Assembly (NCBI GenBank): GCA_963732005.1
Contig: CAVSXT010000003.1
Coordinates: forward strand, 186,001-250,000
DNA: 64,000 bases
DNA from: JASLEW01 sp963732005
Lineage (GTDB): Bacteria; Acidobacteriota; Thermoanaerobaculia; Multivoradales; UBA5704
Reading direction: 5' to 3'
Below are positions 41,051 to 50,428 of the stretch, one piece after another; within the stretch, counting starts at the first letter, position 1, and each line of letters starts with the position of its first letter. The position numbers were made by a program, and so were the translations under genes. The notes under the pieces are model-generated. The model was given only the letters and a program-made list of their open reading frames with translations, had not been told where the DNA came from and did not search any database.

Positions 41051-44000
41051 TCACCGGGGGCCGGGTCGCCGCGCCGGTTCCCAGTCGCCCTGCAGCACGA
41101 AACCGCTCCAGTAGTAGGGAAGCCGCCAGCGCCGGTCGCCGCGGATGGCGAGCTGCGCCTCGCGCAGGGCCGCCGCGGGCGGCCGCTCCGCGAGCAGGAG
41201 GCTGCGATAGAAGTGCGACATCAGCTCCGCCGTCGCCTGGTCCTCGACCCGCCAGAGGCTCGCGACGACCAGCCTCGCGCCGGCGTGGAGGAAGCCCTGG
41301 GTCAGGCCCACCAGTCCCTCGCCCCGCACCTCCTTGCCCAGGGCGGTCTCGCAGCCCGAGAGCACCACCAGGTCGGCGCCGAGACGCAGGCTGTAGATGT
41401 CGCCCATCCCGAGGAAGCCTTCGACGGCCGTTCCGTCCGGGCCGACGCGCGACAGCAACAGGCCCGAGAGCGCGGGAGTGCGGGCGTCGACGAAACCGTG
41501 CGTCGCGAAGTGGACGATCCGGTAGCGCGCCAGCGCCGGCGACAGCGCCAGCTGGCGGCTGGCGAGGGTGTCGAGGGCCTGCAACGACGGCGCGGCGCCG
41601 GCCGCCGCCGCGACCGCGGCGATCGCCTCGGCTTCGCGCCGGCTCCAGGCAAGCCGTGTGACGCGGCCTTCGCCCGAGCGGAGACCGCCTGTCCTGCCGC
41701 GATCGGCTGCCCGGCCGGCACCGCGCCCGTCCAGGCGCGGATCGCCGGGGTCGAAGACCGGGTCGGCGAGCACCGCCACGGCGCCGGGCGCCGGCGCCCG
41801 CCCGGCGAGCCGCCGCAGCAGGGCGAGCGCCGAGGCGGATGGCACGTTGACGACCTCGTGTCCGGCGAGGAGCGGCTCGGGCGCCCGCCGCGCCGGGCCT
41901 CCCGGCGCGGGCAGCGCTCCGAACGGGAGGAACTGCAGGTAGCCGTCGGCGGCGACGACCAGCCGCTTTCTGCCCAGCCTCGCGGCGACCGGCCCGAGCA
42001 GCATCCGGCTGAGACGCGCGGCGGCGGCCGCGTCGCCGCCCGCCGCCGGCGCCAGCACGCTCAGCTGCGAGTAGACCTCGCGGGCGGCCGCCTCGATCCG
42101 CGCCCGCGGCGGCAGCTCGTAGGCCCTCACCGCGCTCGGGTCCACCGCCCACAGCCGGCTGCGCTCCTCGCCCAGCGCATATTCGAGCAGCATCGTGTCG
42201 CCGTCGAGAAGGCCCTGGATCTCGGCGATGGTGGCGAGCGGCGGCCGGACGAGCGCCGCGGCGCGCGGGCTGCACCGGGCGATCTCGGCTTCGACCTGGG
42301 TGAGGTCTTCGAGCGCCGCGCGGGTCTCCGCGGCCGCCGCCTGCCGGCTCGCCTCGGTCGCGGGCCGGCGCAGCAGGACGGCCTGCCGGCTGGTCTTGCC
42401 GTTGAGCCGCAGCAGCAGGGTGCGCTGGCGGCGGAGCAGGCCCGCATCGACCTCGCCGCGGGCCTCGGCGCCCGCCTGCTGGAGCAGGTCGAGGAGGGAC
42501 CGCGCCCGCGCCCGCTCGCTGGCCAGCAGCGCCGCTTGCGCATGCCCCCGGCCCGGCTCCTGCCGGTCGAGATCCATCAGGAGGTCGATCTCCAACTCGA
42601 AGGCATCGTGCTTGGCAGCCAGGTACGAGGCGCGGAGCTCCGGATCGGTCTCGGTGGCCCGCGCGCTCTCGATCAGCCGCAGGGCGTCTTCGAGGCGGGA
42701 GCGGGCTGCCGCCGGCCGGCCGCGCAGCCGCTCCGCACGGCCGAGGGCGACCTGCGCGCCCACCAGCAGGGCCGGGACCCTCATGGCGCCGGCGAGGGTG
42801 GCCTCCTCCTCCAGGACGCGGATGGCCTGCAGCGGCTCCCGGCGCGCCAGGTGCGCCTGTCCCATGACCTGCAGCACGCTGGCCTCGTCGAGGCGGTCCG
42901 CCAGCTGGCGGGCGAGGCCGCGGGCCGTGGCGAGCTCGGCGAGCGCTGCCGCCGGTTCGCCGCCGGCGACGTCGATCTGCCCGAGCAGCAGCAGCGCCAG
43001 CATCTGGCCGCCGCGGTCGGCCGCCTGCCCCGCGAGGGTGGCGGCCTGCCGGCCGGCGGCGCGAGCGCGCGCGGTCTCGCCGAGCCGGAACCAGGCGTGG
43101 CCCAGGCCGGCCTCGGTCGCCGCCTCGCCTCGCCGGTCTCCGGCCTCGCGCCGGATCGCCAGCGCCTGCTCGAGATAGGCGAGCGCGCGGCCGTAGTCGC
43201 CGAGCCCGTAGGAGGCGCTGCCGAGGTTGTGCAGCAGTGCCCCTTCCCGCACCCGGTCGCCGGACTGCCGGAAGCTCGCGAGCGCCGGCGCATAGACCTG
43301 GAGGGCCTGGTCGAACTCGCCGAGGTTGTCGTAGAGGACGCCCAGGCTGTTCAGCGTCTGCGCCTCTCCCCGCCGGTCCCCCAGCCGCCGCTGCAAGGCC
43401 AGGATCTCGCCGTGGCTCCGCAGCGCCGCTTCGGGCTCGCCCAGGCCGAGGTGAATGGCGGCGAGGTTGTGCAGCACCTTCCCTTTCCAGAGGCCCTGTT
43501 CGCCGTCGCGCTCGAAGGCCGCGAGCGCCTGCTCGTAGTACCCCTTGGCCGCGCGCAGATCGCCTGCCGTGTGGAGCGCCAGGCCGAGATAGTCGAGAAC
43601 CTTCGCCGCTTCGCGGCGGCGGCCGAGGCGGCGATCGAGGTCCAGGGCGCGATGCTCGGCGTCGAGGGCGCCGGCGGCGTCGCCCAGGGCCGTCAGGGCG
43701 AGCCCGATGTCGGTCCAGGCGGTTGCCTGGCCCGGCGCGTCCGCCACCTCGGCAAAGCGGGCCAGCGCCAGCCGCCCCTGCGCCAGCGCCTGCCGGGGCT
43801 GGCCGAGGGCAGCGCGCATCTCACCCGCCGCGACCGCGCTGCGCGCCTCGCCCCGGCGATCCCGCAGCGCGCGCCAGCGCGCCGCGGCGTCCTCGTAGCG
43901 CGCCGCGCCGGCCTGCAACGCCTCGCCGGTGCCGTCGAGGAAGCGCGCCGCCGCCTCGGTCATCAGCCGTTCGGCCGCGATCCGTCCGCGCTCGGCGAGC

Positions 44001-44410
44001 GTCGAGTCCGGCAGCGCTTCGAGGCGCAGGATGTAATCCCCGGGCGCCACCCCGGGATTCGGCGACCGCACGCGGATCTCGAGCGGACCCGCCGCCGGCA
44101 GCAGCAGCGTTTCCGGTCCCTCCACCACTCCGTCCACCGCGATCAGGGTCGTGCCGTCCGGCCGCAGGGCGTGGATCTCGACGTCGATGCCGCGCTGGTC
44201 CGCGGTGAGCAGCAGATGCGACCCGGGCGGTGCGTCGATGCGGTAGGAGTGACTCTCTCCTCCCGCCAGCCGCCGCTCGAGGACGGCGCCGGCGACGAGA
44301 CCGTGCCGGGACGGGGAGCGGCGCGGGCCGCCAGGCGAGGTTCCGGCGATTGCTCCAAGCGCAGCGAGCGCGACGACCTGGCAAGCCAGGCGCAGGGTTC
44401 CGGCGTCCAA
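41051..44410 (-). CDS. CHAT-domain protease with TPR region
   Basis: A 1,119-residue protein. A signal-peptide-like N-terminus (residues 5-25) is followed by a beta-sandwich domain (about 30-130). Residues about 150-560 hold more than ten TPR-like helical repeats (for example ALAAFERDGEQGLWKGKVLHNLAAIHLGLGEPEAALRSH). A helical linker leads to the C-terminal CHAT domain (about 740-1115). The catalytic dyad is visible as IVHFATHGFVD (His, near 970) and VVLSGCETALG (Cys, near 1019). CHAT proteases are caspase-like. TTG 44408-44410 is the only start and AAGGAA lies eight bases before it. The GH18 gene lies 105 bases upstream. Confidence 0.9.
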   Translation of the reverse strand: MDAGTLRLACQVVALAALGAIAGTSPGGPRRSPSRHGLVAGAVLERRLAGGESHSYRIDAPPGSHLLLTADQRGIDVEIHALRPDGTTLIAVDGVVEGPETLLLPAAGPLEIRVRSPNPGVAPGDYILRLEALPDSTLAERGRIAAERLMTEAAARFLDGTGEALQAGAARYEDAAARWRALRDRRGEARSAVAAGEMRAALGQPRQALAQGRLALARFAEVADAPGQATAWTDIGLALTALGDAAGALDAEHRALDLDRRLGRRREAAKVLDYLGLALHTAGDLRAAKGYYEQALAAFERDGEQGLWKGKVLHNLAAIHLGLGEPEAALRSHGEILALQRRLGDRRGEAQTLNSLGVLYDNLGEFDQALQVYAPALASFRQSGDRVREGALLHNLGSASYGLGDYGRALAYLEQALAIRREAGDRRGEAATEAGLGHAWFRLGETARARAAGRQAATLAGQAADRGGQMLALLLLGQIDVAGGEPAAALAELATARGLARQLADRLDEASVLQVMGQAHLARREPLQAIRVLEEEATLAGAMRVPALLVGAQVALGRAERLRGRPAAARSRLEDALRLIESARATETDPELRASYLAAKHDAFELEIDLLMDLDRQEPGRGHAQAALLASERARARSLLDLLQQAGAEARGEVDAGLLRRQRTLLLRLNGKTSRQAVLLRRPATEASRQAAAAETRAALEDLTQVEAEIARCSPRAAALVRPPLATIAEIQGLLDGDTMLLEYALGEERSRLWAVDPSAVRAYELPPRARIEAAAREVYSQLSVLAPAAGGDAAAAARLSRMLLGPVAARLGRKRLVVAADGYLQFLPFGALPAPGGPARRAPEPLLAGHEVVNVPSASALALLRRLAGRAPAPGAVAVLADPVFDPGDPRLDGRGAGRAADRGRTGGLRSGEGRVTRLAWSRREAEAIAAVAAAAGAAPSLQALDTLASRQLALSPALARYRIVHFATHGFVDARTPALSGLLLSRVGPDGTAVEGFLGMGDIYSLRLGADLVVLSGCETALGKEVRGEGLVGLTQGFLHAGARLVVASLWRVEDQATAELMSHFYRSLLLAERPPAAALREAQLAIRGDRRWRLPYYWSGFVLQGDWEPARRPGPR

Positions 44411-44515
44411 GCTCTCGGTTCCTTGACAGAGGAAGCGAGATCATAGCACTTCTGAATCAAGCAAGCATGGCGCGGCGCCCCTTCTCACCCCGAGCGCCGC
44501 GCCAGGCTCGTCGGC

Positions 44516-45373
44516 CTACCCGGCGGTTGCCGCCTGTGGCAGCGTCCGCGCGGCCGGCCCGCTGCCGATCCCGGTGTTCGGCGGCAGGTTGTCCGCGATC
44601 GCCGCGCACCACTCCTTGACCGTCTCGGGGGAGCCGCTGTTGGTGGTCCAGAGCATCATGCCGGCTTTCTGCGCGTCGGCCGGGTCCCAGGCAGCGAGCT
44701 TCGGCACCGCCGCGAACGGTGTGCCGCCGGGGACACCGGGCTTGGTGTAGGCCACGCCGATGGCGACCTTCCGTTCCCCCACCAGCTCGGCGTACTGCCG
44801 GTACAGCCCGATCTGGCCGTCGTAATCGAGCCCGTACGCCATGGTGCTGACGTAGCTGATCTGATCGGCGACCTTCGCGAGATAGCCGTCGCGGAAGCGC
44901 AGGTAGACCGGCAGGGTCAGGAGGGCGCGCGGTCCGATCGCGGCGCGCAGCGCCTGGATCACCTCGACGAAGTTGTCGTCCGGCGTGTAGTCGCCTTCGT
45001 TGTCGAGGTCCACGCCGTCGAGGCCCCAATCCTCCATGACGATCCGCGCGACGTTGCTGGCGTATTGCCCGGGATCGAGGTTTCCCCATCCGCCGGGATG
45101 CCCGTGGAACTTGGGACCGCCGCCGTTGATCGACATGATCACCTTCGTGCCGCGGGCCTGGAGGGCCTTGGCGCTCGCCCGGATCGCCTCCACCGGATAG
45201 TGCTGGGTCAGGTAGTTCAGCCTGATGGAGTCCTCGCCGTGGATCTCCGCGTTCACCGCGAACGCCAGGGCCACGGTATCGACCGAGCTCGGGGCGGCAT
45301 CCGGCAGGGGTCCGTTGGGCACGGCGCACATCCAGTAGGCGAGAAACGTTTGCTGGTTGCTGTTGATCGGCAT
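44516..45373 (-). CDS. glycoside hydrolase family 18 (endo-N-acetylglucosaminidase/chitinase-like)
   Basis: A 285-residue single-domain GH18 protein. The family motif DGVDLDNEG (residues 119-127) contains the catalytic Glu126 preceded by Asp124. The barrel begins FLAYWMCAVPNGPLPD and includes KVIMSINGGGPKFHGHPGGWG, a typical strand-3 loop, and a late TMAYGLDYDG strand. It hydrolyses beta-1,4-linked GlcNAc in chitin-like or glycoprotein substrates. There is no signal peptide, which is unusual for a chitinase and leaves its location open. The ATG at 45371-45373 follows GGAGGA. It heads the CHAT/ECF minus-strand locus. Confidence 0.88.
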   Translation of the reverse strand: MPINSNQQTFLAYWMCAVPNGPLPDAAPSSVDTVALAFAVNAEIHGEDSIRLNYLTQHYPVEAIRASAKALQARGTKVIMSINGGGPKFHGHPGGWGNLDPGQYASNVARIVMEDWGLDGVDLDNEGDYTPDDNFVEVIQALRAAIGPRALLTLPVYLRFRDGYLAKVADQISYVSTMAYGLDYDGQIGLYRQYAELVGERKVAIGVAYTKPGVPGGTPFAAVPKLAAWDPADAQKAGMMLWTTNSGSPETVKEWCAAIADNLPPNTGIGSGPAARTLPQAATAG

Positions 45374-45628
45374 CTCTATCCTCCTTCGTCGTCGCCCTCG
45401 GCGGGCGGGTTGAGAGTCTTGCGAAGGGGATGTGCCGCGACCGGGTGGCCTATCTCACGCCGCGCTCCAACCGCTCCACTGGCCCGGCTCTTCCGGGCAA
45501 CGTGGCCCGGGTGGCGCCATTTGCGCCCTGGCCATCGGGAAAATCTTTATCCATGCTAAGATAGCCATCCTTTTCTAGACGGGCTCGGACGGCGGCGGCG
45601 CTCTGCCGGCGGGCGGAGGAGGTTGGCG

Positions 45629-46129
45629 ATGGCGCTCACGCCGCTCGAGATCCAGAAGATGCGTTTCCCGCGGCGGCTGCGGGGCTGCGACGCCGCCGAG
45701 GTGGAGAATTTCCTGGCGCTGGTCGCCGAGGAGCTGGCGGCCCGGCTGGCGCAGGTCGAGAAGCTCGAGCGGGAGAACCGCTACTACCACCAGCGGCTCG
45801 AAGAGACGGAGAACCGCGAGCACCAGCTGCAACAGACGCTGCTGCGGGCGCAGAAGGTGTCGGACGAGATCACCGCCAACGCCAAGCGCGAGGGCGAGCT
45901 GACCGTCAAGGAGGCCGAGCAGGCCGCCGACCGCATCGTCCAGCAGGCCATCGACCAGTCGTCGCGCATCGAGTCCAAGATCAACGAGCTGCGCACGCTG
46001 CGCCGCGAGCTGCAGGTCAAGTTCAAGAACAACCTCGATCTCTTCCAGCGCATCCTCGAAGCGGAGATGGAGGACGAGCGCAACACCGCCACCGTGCTCA
46101 CCCTGCCGCGCAAGCGGCGGGAAGCTTGA
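45629..46129 (+). CDS. DivIVA-domain coiled-coil protein
   Basis: A 166-residue protein. The N-terminal DivIVA segment reads LTPLEIQKMRFPRRLRGCDAAEVENFLALVAEEL, which carries the lipid-binding loop with FP and the Asp/Glu pattern of DivIVA. A long coiled-coil occupies about residues 35-150. DivIVA proteins mark negatively curved membranes and guide growth or division. ATG 45629 has GGAGGAGG six bases upstream. The preceding 255-base gap (45374-45628) contains an A/T-rich patch (45538-45575) that is probably a promoter, without a clear pair of boxes. Confidence 0.88.
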   Translation: MALTPLEIQKMRFPRRLRGCDAAEVENFLALVAEELAARLAQVEKLERENRYYHQRLEETENREHQLQQTLLRAQKVSDEITANAKREGELTVKEAEQAADRIVQQAIDQSSRIESKINELRTLRRELQVKFKNNLDLFQRILEAEMEDERNTATVLTLPRKRREA

Positions 46130-46208
46130 GCGCCGGCAGCGGCCGGGCGGGCGCGATGCCCCCATCCGGGTCGCTCGCATCGCCACGCTGGTTGACGAGC
46201 CGGCAGCC

Positions 46209-47459
46209 ATGCCCGAGCTGCTGATCCACGGCCTCGGCGAGCTGGCCACGCCGCTCGGCTCGTCGCCGCGGCGCGGCCCCGAGCAGCGCCAAGTGCTGCG
46301 GCTCCGCGATGCCGAGGTGCTTTGCCGCGACGGCCGGATCGCCTTCGCCGGCACCGCCGACGAGCGCCGGCGCCAGCTCGGCGAGCTGCCTGGCGTCGAG
46401 CGCCTGGACGGCCGCGGCGGCACCCTGGTGCCGGGCTTCGTGGATCCCCACACGCACCTGCCGTGGGCCGGGAGCCGCGAGGAGGAGTTCGCCGCCCGGC
46501 TGGCAGGCAAGACCTACCAGGAGATCGCCGCCGCCGGCGGTGGCATCCTGTCGACCGTCGCCGCCACCCGCGGCGCCAGCGAAGACGACCTGGCCGCCGC
46601 CGTTACCCGGCGCCTCGACCTGATGCTCGCCTGGGGCACCACCACCGCCGAGGCGAAGAGCGGCTACGGGCTGTCCCTGGACGGTGAGCTCAAGCAGCTG
46701 CGCGCCATCCGCCGGGCCGCCGCAAGCCATGCCGTGGACCTGGTGCCCACCCTGCTGGCGGCGCACGAGGTGCCGCCCGAGTCCCGTCACGACCGCGCGC
46801 GATTCCTCGATCTGGTGTGCGGCGAGATCATCCCGGCCGCCGCCGAGGCCGGCCTCGCCCGCTTCTGCGACGTCTTCTGCGAGCACGGCGTCTTCGCCGC
46901 CGCCGAATCGCGGCGCGTGCTGGCGGCCGGGGTCCGGCACGGGCTGGCGCCGCGCCTCCACGCCGACGAGTTCGTGGACTCGGGAGGCGCCGAGCTGGCG
47001 GCCGAGCTCGGCGCGTTGTCGGCGGATCACCTGATCGCGGTCTCGGATACCGGCATCGCGGCGCTGGCCGCCGCCGGCGTCACCGCGGTGCTGCTGCCCG
47101 GCACCAGCTTCTTCCTGATGCAGCACCGCTATGCGCCCGCCCGGCGGCTGATCGCGGCGGGAGTGCCGGTGGCCCTCGCCACCGACTGCAACCCCGGTTC
47201 GTCACACACCGAGTCGATGCCGATGGTGGTGGTGCTGGCGGTCTTCGAGCTCGGCCTCTCGGTCGAGGAGAGCCTCACCGCCGCCACCCTCAATGCCGCC
47301 TGCTGCCTCGGCCTCGGCGCCGAGATCGGCTCGATCGAGGCGGGCAAGCGCGCCGACCTGGTGCTGCTGGGCCTGCCGAACCTGCTGCATCTGGCCTACC
47401 ACTACGGCATCAATCCGGTGGCGGCGGTGGTCAAGGGCGGTAAGCCGGTGCTGACGTAG
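46209..47459 (+). CDS. hutI: imidazolonepropionase
   Basis: A 416-residue metal-dependent amidohydrolase. The zinc site is in DPHTHLPWAGSREEEFAARLAGKTYQEIAAAGGGI, HutI-type spacing that includes the YQEIAAAGGGI signature. The later catalytic motif is ATDCNPGSSHTESMP. It converts 4-imidazolone-5-propionate to formiminoglutamate in histidine degradation. No hutH, hutU or hutG lies in the window, so the rest of the pathway must be elsewhere. ATG 46209 has no strong ribosome-binding site. Confidence 0.95.
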   Translation: MPELLIHGLGELATPLGSSPRRGPEQRQVLRLRDAEVLCRDGRIAFAGTADERRRQLGELPGVERLDGRGGTLVPGFVDPHTHLPWAGSREEEFAARLAGKTYQEIAAAGGGILSTVAATRGASEDDLAAAVTRRLDLMLAWGTTTAEAKSGYGLSLDGELKQLRAIRRAAASHAVDLVPTLLAAHEVPPESRHDRARFLDLVCGEIIPAAAEAGLARFCDVFCEHGVFAAAESRRVLAAGVRHGLAPRLHADEFVDSGGAELAAELGALSADHLIAVSDTGIAALAAAGVTAVLLPGTSFFLMQHRYAPARRLIAAGVPVALATDCNPGSSHTESMPMVVVLAVFELGLSVEESLTAATLNAACCLGLGAEIGSIEAGKRADLVLLGLPNLLHLAYHYGINPVAAVVKGGKPVLT

Positions 47460-47496
47460 AATCTCGCTTCACTGTCCACGCAAAGGAGATCGGCTC

Positions 47497-47979
47497 ATGC
47501 ACCCATCGCTCATTGCGCGCGTCCTTACGGCGCTCCTGCTGCTGATCCTGGGAGGGCCGGCCGGATCGGGCGGGTTGTCGGCAACCGCGGTCGAAAACAA
47601 GGAAGGCAAAGCCATGGAACCCAGTAAAGACACCGCCAAGGAGATCGTCACCCCCAGCGGGCTCAAGTACGTGGACCAGAAGATCGGCGCCGGCCCCGAG
47701 GCCAAGACCGGCGACGCGGTGCAGGTGCACTACACCGGTTGGCTGCTGGACGGCACCAAGTTCGATTCCAGCCGCGACCGCAACCAGCCCTTCCGCTTCA
47801 AGCTCGGCGCCGGCCAGGTGATCAAGGGCTGGGACGAGGGCGTCGCCGGCATGAAGGTCGGCGGCAAGCGCAAGCTGACCATCCCCTCGGAGCTGGGCTA
47901 CGGCCGTCAGGGGGCCGGCGGCGTGATCCCGCCCGGCGCCACCTTGGTCTTCGAGGTCGAGCTGCTCGGGATCGGGTAG
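47497..47979 (+). CDS. exported FKBP-type peptidyl-prolyl isomerase
   Basis: A 160-residue protein. A signal peptide (residues 1-28) and a short linker precede an FKBP domain (about residues 50-158). The active-site residues lie in VQVHYTGWLLDGTKFDSSRDRNQPFRFKLGAGQVIKGWDEGVAGMKVGGKRKLTIPSELGYG. The aromatic pocket is complete, so the enzyme should be active. It isomerises Xaa-Pro bonds and probably helps fold exported proteins. The ATG follows AAAGGAG. It begins 37 bases after hutI. Confidence 0.95.
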   Translation: MHPSLIARVLTALLLLILGGPAGSGGLSATAVENKEGKAMEPSKDTAKEIVTPSGLKYVDQKIGAGPEAKTGDAVQVHYTGWLLDGTKFDSSRDRNQPFRFKLGAGQVIKGWDEGVAGMKVGGKRKLTIPSELGYGRQGAGGVIPPGATLVFEVELLGIG

Positions 47980-47992
47980 AGCTGCCGGTTCG

Positions 47993-48688
47993 CTACTCGC
48001 GCACCAGCGCCCTGGCGGCCAGCTCGAGCACGCGCTCGCCTTCGAGCAGGCGCGTGTGGCGGCGCGGCTCCGCGAGGAACACCAGGGTCGCGTCGGTGCC
48101 GGCGGTCGCCGGCACGGCGGCGAGCATCGCCGCCAGTCTCGGGCTGAGCTCGGCGAGCGGATAGACCCAGGTTTCGACGGCGACCAGCCGGCTGGGTGCC
48201 CCGGCCGGCGCGCCGGAGCGTCCTGGCGGCGGCTCCCAGGAAGCGATCTGGCGCTGGCCGTAGCGCAGCACCGTCGGCGAGCCGAGCAGGATCAGGGCGC
48301 GGCCGCGGTCGGTGAGGCTGCCGGGCGTGCCGTCGTCGCCATACAGGCGGTCCGCCGCCGCGGCGCGCTGGTGGAAGAGCCGGGCGCATTCGTTGCCGTC
48401 GCCACCGGGATCGGGGTTGCGGCGGCGCCAGAACTGATCGAGGAACTCGGCAGCTTCGAGATGGGTGCGGATCCGGCGAGCCTGCTGCGCCTCCTCGGGC
48501 AGCATCAGCCAGCGCAGGGGGCCGGCGGCGAGCTCGGCGGCGGGAGACGGCGCCGGCGGCGGCTCGCCGCTGCAGGCGCCGAGCACCGCGCACCAGAGCA
48601 GGGGCACGGCCCCGACCGCTCGCCAGGGGTGCGCGTTAATGAACGCTGCCCTCCGCGACCGGCTCCTCGGCTTCCTGGATGGGGCCAA
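47993..48688 (-). CDS. GWxTD-domain lipoprotein
   Basis: A 231-residue protein. An Arg-rich start leads to a hydrophobic segment with a lipobox (AVLGAC, about residues 34-39). The GWxTD domain follows: EFLDQFWRRRNPDPG and GSLTDRGRALILLGSPT are its family motifs, although the Trp of GWxTD is Ser. These proteins are common and conserved in Acidobacteriota; their role is unknown. The start is unclear: TTG 48688 overlaps DUF3467 by 53 bases, and GTG 48607 just before the lipobox is an alternative. Confidence 0.75.
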   Translation of the reverse strand: MAPSRKPRSRSRRAAFINAHPWRAVGAVPLLWCAVLGACSGEPPPAPSPAAELAAGPLRWLMLPEEAQQARRIRTHLEAAEFLDQFWRRRNPDPGGDGNECARLFHQRAAAADRLYGDDGTPGSLTDRGRALILLGSPTVLRYGQRQIASWEPPPGRSGAPAGAPSRLVAVETWVYPLAELSPRLAAMLAAVPATAGTDATLVFLAEPRRHTRLLEGERVLELAARALVRE

Positions 48689-48917
48689 AGGTCTGCTCGT
48701 AGCGCTCGAGGTTGGCGGAAAGGGCGCGGATGATGCGCTTGAGGTGTCCGGGGCTGGTGAGGATGCGGGCCGAGACGATGCCCTGGGGAGGCAGCAGGTT
48801 GATGAAGTCGAGGATGAACTCCTCGCGAGTATGGGCGATGCGCAGCAGGTTGGAGTAGCGTCCCCGCAACTCGTCGTCGCTGATCTTGACGTTGAGTCCG
48901 TCGGCGGGCTCGGACAT
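48636..48917 (-). CDS. DUF3467 protein
   Basis: A 93-residue protein. The DUF3467 hallmarks are visible: YSNLLRIAHTREEFILDFINLLPPQG and ARILTSPGHLKRIIRALSANLERYEQTFG. The family is widespread and of unknown function, usually in one copy per genome. The ATG at 48915-48917 follows GAGGAGG. It lies 83 bases downstream of the Wzt-like stop on the same strand and overlaps the GWxTD gene. Confidence 0.9.
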   Translation of the reverse strand: MSEPADGLNVKISDDELRGRYSNLLRIAHTREEFILDFINLLPPQGIVSARILTSPGHLKRIIRALSANLERYEQTFGPIQEAEEPVAEGSVH

Positions 48918-49000
48918 GTGCTGCCTCCTCGCTGTGCGTGGTCCGGCTCGATGGTATCGCAATGGCGCGCGATGGCGCCGGCGGCCCCTCCCCGGCTACC

Positions 49001-50428
49001 TCATGGCGCGACGGGGTCGGAAGCGGCGCCCCAGCGCACGCCGCCGGCGAACTCCCACCGGTGCTCGGGAAAGTAGACGCCGGCGCCGCCGGTGGCGGCG
49101 GTGACCGTGAAGCCGAGCACCCGCCGGTGGTAGTCGTAGGGCGCTCCGTCGCGGGCATGGACGGCGACGTCGACCGCATACTCGCCGGGAGCCAGGCGCA
49201 AGGCCGGGCAGGTCACCCGCACCACCGCCTCGCCGCTCAGCTGCTCGGGCACGAAGCCTTCGAGGTCGGTGTTGGTGCCCCAGCACTCGAAGCCACGCGG
49301 CGTGTTGATCGCGATGCCGAAGACGAAATCGTCCAGCGGCTGCGCGGCGCGGGCGTGAACCTCGAAGACGGCGCGCTCGCCGCTCTGCAGGTGGTAACGC
49401 TCGCTGCCGTCGGCGCCGAGCAGTCGCACCGCGGTGATCTCCGCCTGGCGCGAGCCCCAGCGCAGCGGCTCGCCGCCGGTCTCTCCGGGGTGTGCCGGGA
49501 GGTCGGCGCCGGCGGTGCGGGCGGTGCCGGCGGCAGTGCCACCGCCGCCGCTCGCGCCTGCCTCCTGCTCGCGCTGCTGCTTGGCGGCGAGATGCTCGGC
49601 GCCCTCCTGCTCGGCCACCGCCTGGCGGTAGGCATCGACCACCCGGCGCGGCTCGCCGATCAGGCGCTGGCAGCCGCGGTCCAGCCACAGCACGCGGTCG
49701 CACAGCTCGGCCACCAGGTCGAGCGAGTGACTGACCAGCAGCAGCGTCCGGCCGGCCGCGAGGAATTCCTCGATGCGCCGGATGCAGCGGTGGGCGAAGG
49801 CCTCGTCGCCCACCGCCAGCACCTCGTCCACCAGCAGCACGTCGGGGTCGGTGTGGATGGCGACGGCGAAACCCAGCCGCACGTACATGCCGGAGGAGTA
49901 GTTCTTGACCGGCTCCTCCATGAACTCGCCCAGTCCCGAGAACTCCACGATCTCGCGGTAGCGGCGGTCGATCTGACGGCGCGACAGGCCGAGCACGGCG
50001 CCGTTGATGTAGACGTTCTCGCGGCCGGAGATCTCGGGATGGAAGCCGGCGCCGAGCTCGATCAGCGCCGCCACGCGGCCGTCCACCGCCAGCTCGCCGG
50101 TGGTGGGGTGCAGCATGCCGGCCACCAGCTTGAGCAGCGTCGACTTGCCGGAGCCGTTGCCGCCGATCACTCCGAAGGACTCGCCCCGGCTCACCTCGAA
50201 GCTCACCTCCTCGAGCGCCGGGATGGTGGCTTCGCGCGGCAGGTCGCGAGTCCGGGAGCCGCCGACCAGGGCGCTCTTGAGAGTGCGCAGGCGGTCGCCG
50301 GGCAGGCTGCGGCGAAAGCGCTTCGACACCTGGTCGACACGGATGACCGGCGGCCGGGTGCCGGGAGCTGCATCGCGGTCTGCGGCGGGCGTCCGGCCGG
50401 TCTCGGCAGTCGCGGAGGGGGCGGTCAT
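49001..50428 (-). CDS. Wzt-like ATPase of a polysaccharide exporter
   Basis: A 475-residue ABC ATPase. Walker A is GGNGSGKST (about residues 74-82), the signature is YSSGMYVRLGFA and Walker B is VLLVDEVLAVGDE, typical of Wzt/TagH. The C-terminal extension (about 310-475) is a Wzt carbohydrate-binding-like beta-sandwich (FVFGIAINTPRGFECWGTNTDLEG). The ATG at 50426-50428 overlaps the permease stop (ATGA). Together they export O-antigen or a similar glycan across the inner membrane. No glycosyltransferase lies directly beside them, so the glycan is unknown. Confidence 0.95.
   Translation of the reverse strand: MTAPSATAETGRTPAADRDAAPGTRPPVIRVDQVSKRFRRSLPGDRLRTLKSALVGGSRTRDLPREATIPALEEVSFEVSRGESFGVIGGNGSGKSTLLKLVAGMLHPTTGELAVDGRVAALIELGAGFHPEISGRENVYINGAVLGLSRRQIDRRYREIVEFSGLGEFMEEPVKNYSSGMYVRLGFAVAIHTDPDVLLVDEVLAVGDEAFAHRCIRRIEEFLAAGRTLLLVSHSLDLVAELCDRVLWLDRGCQRLIGEPRRVVDAYRQAVAEQEGAEHLAAKQQREQEAGASGGGGTAAGTARTAGADLPAHPGETGGEPLRWGSRQAEITAVRLLGADGSERYHLQSGERAVFEVHARAAQPLDDFVFGIAINTPRGFECWGTNTDLEGFVPEQLSGEAVVRVTCPALRLAPGEYAVDVAVHARDGAPYDYHRRVLGFTVTAATGGAGVYFPEHRWEFAGGVRWGAASDPVAP

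Noticed and set aside
40985..44446. 1,153-residue open frame antisense to the CHAT protease
   Set aside because: It mirrors the CHAT-TPR coding frame; the CHAT motifs are on the minus strand.
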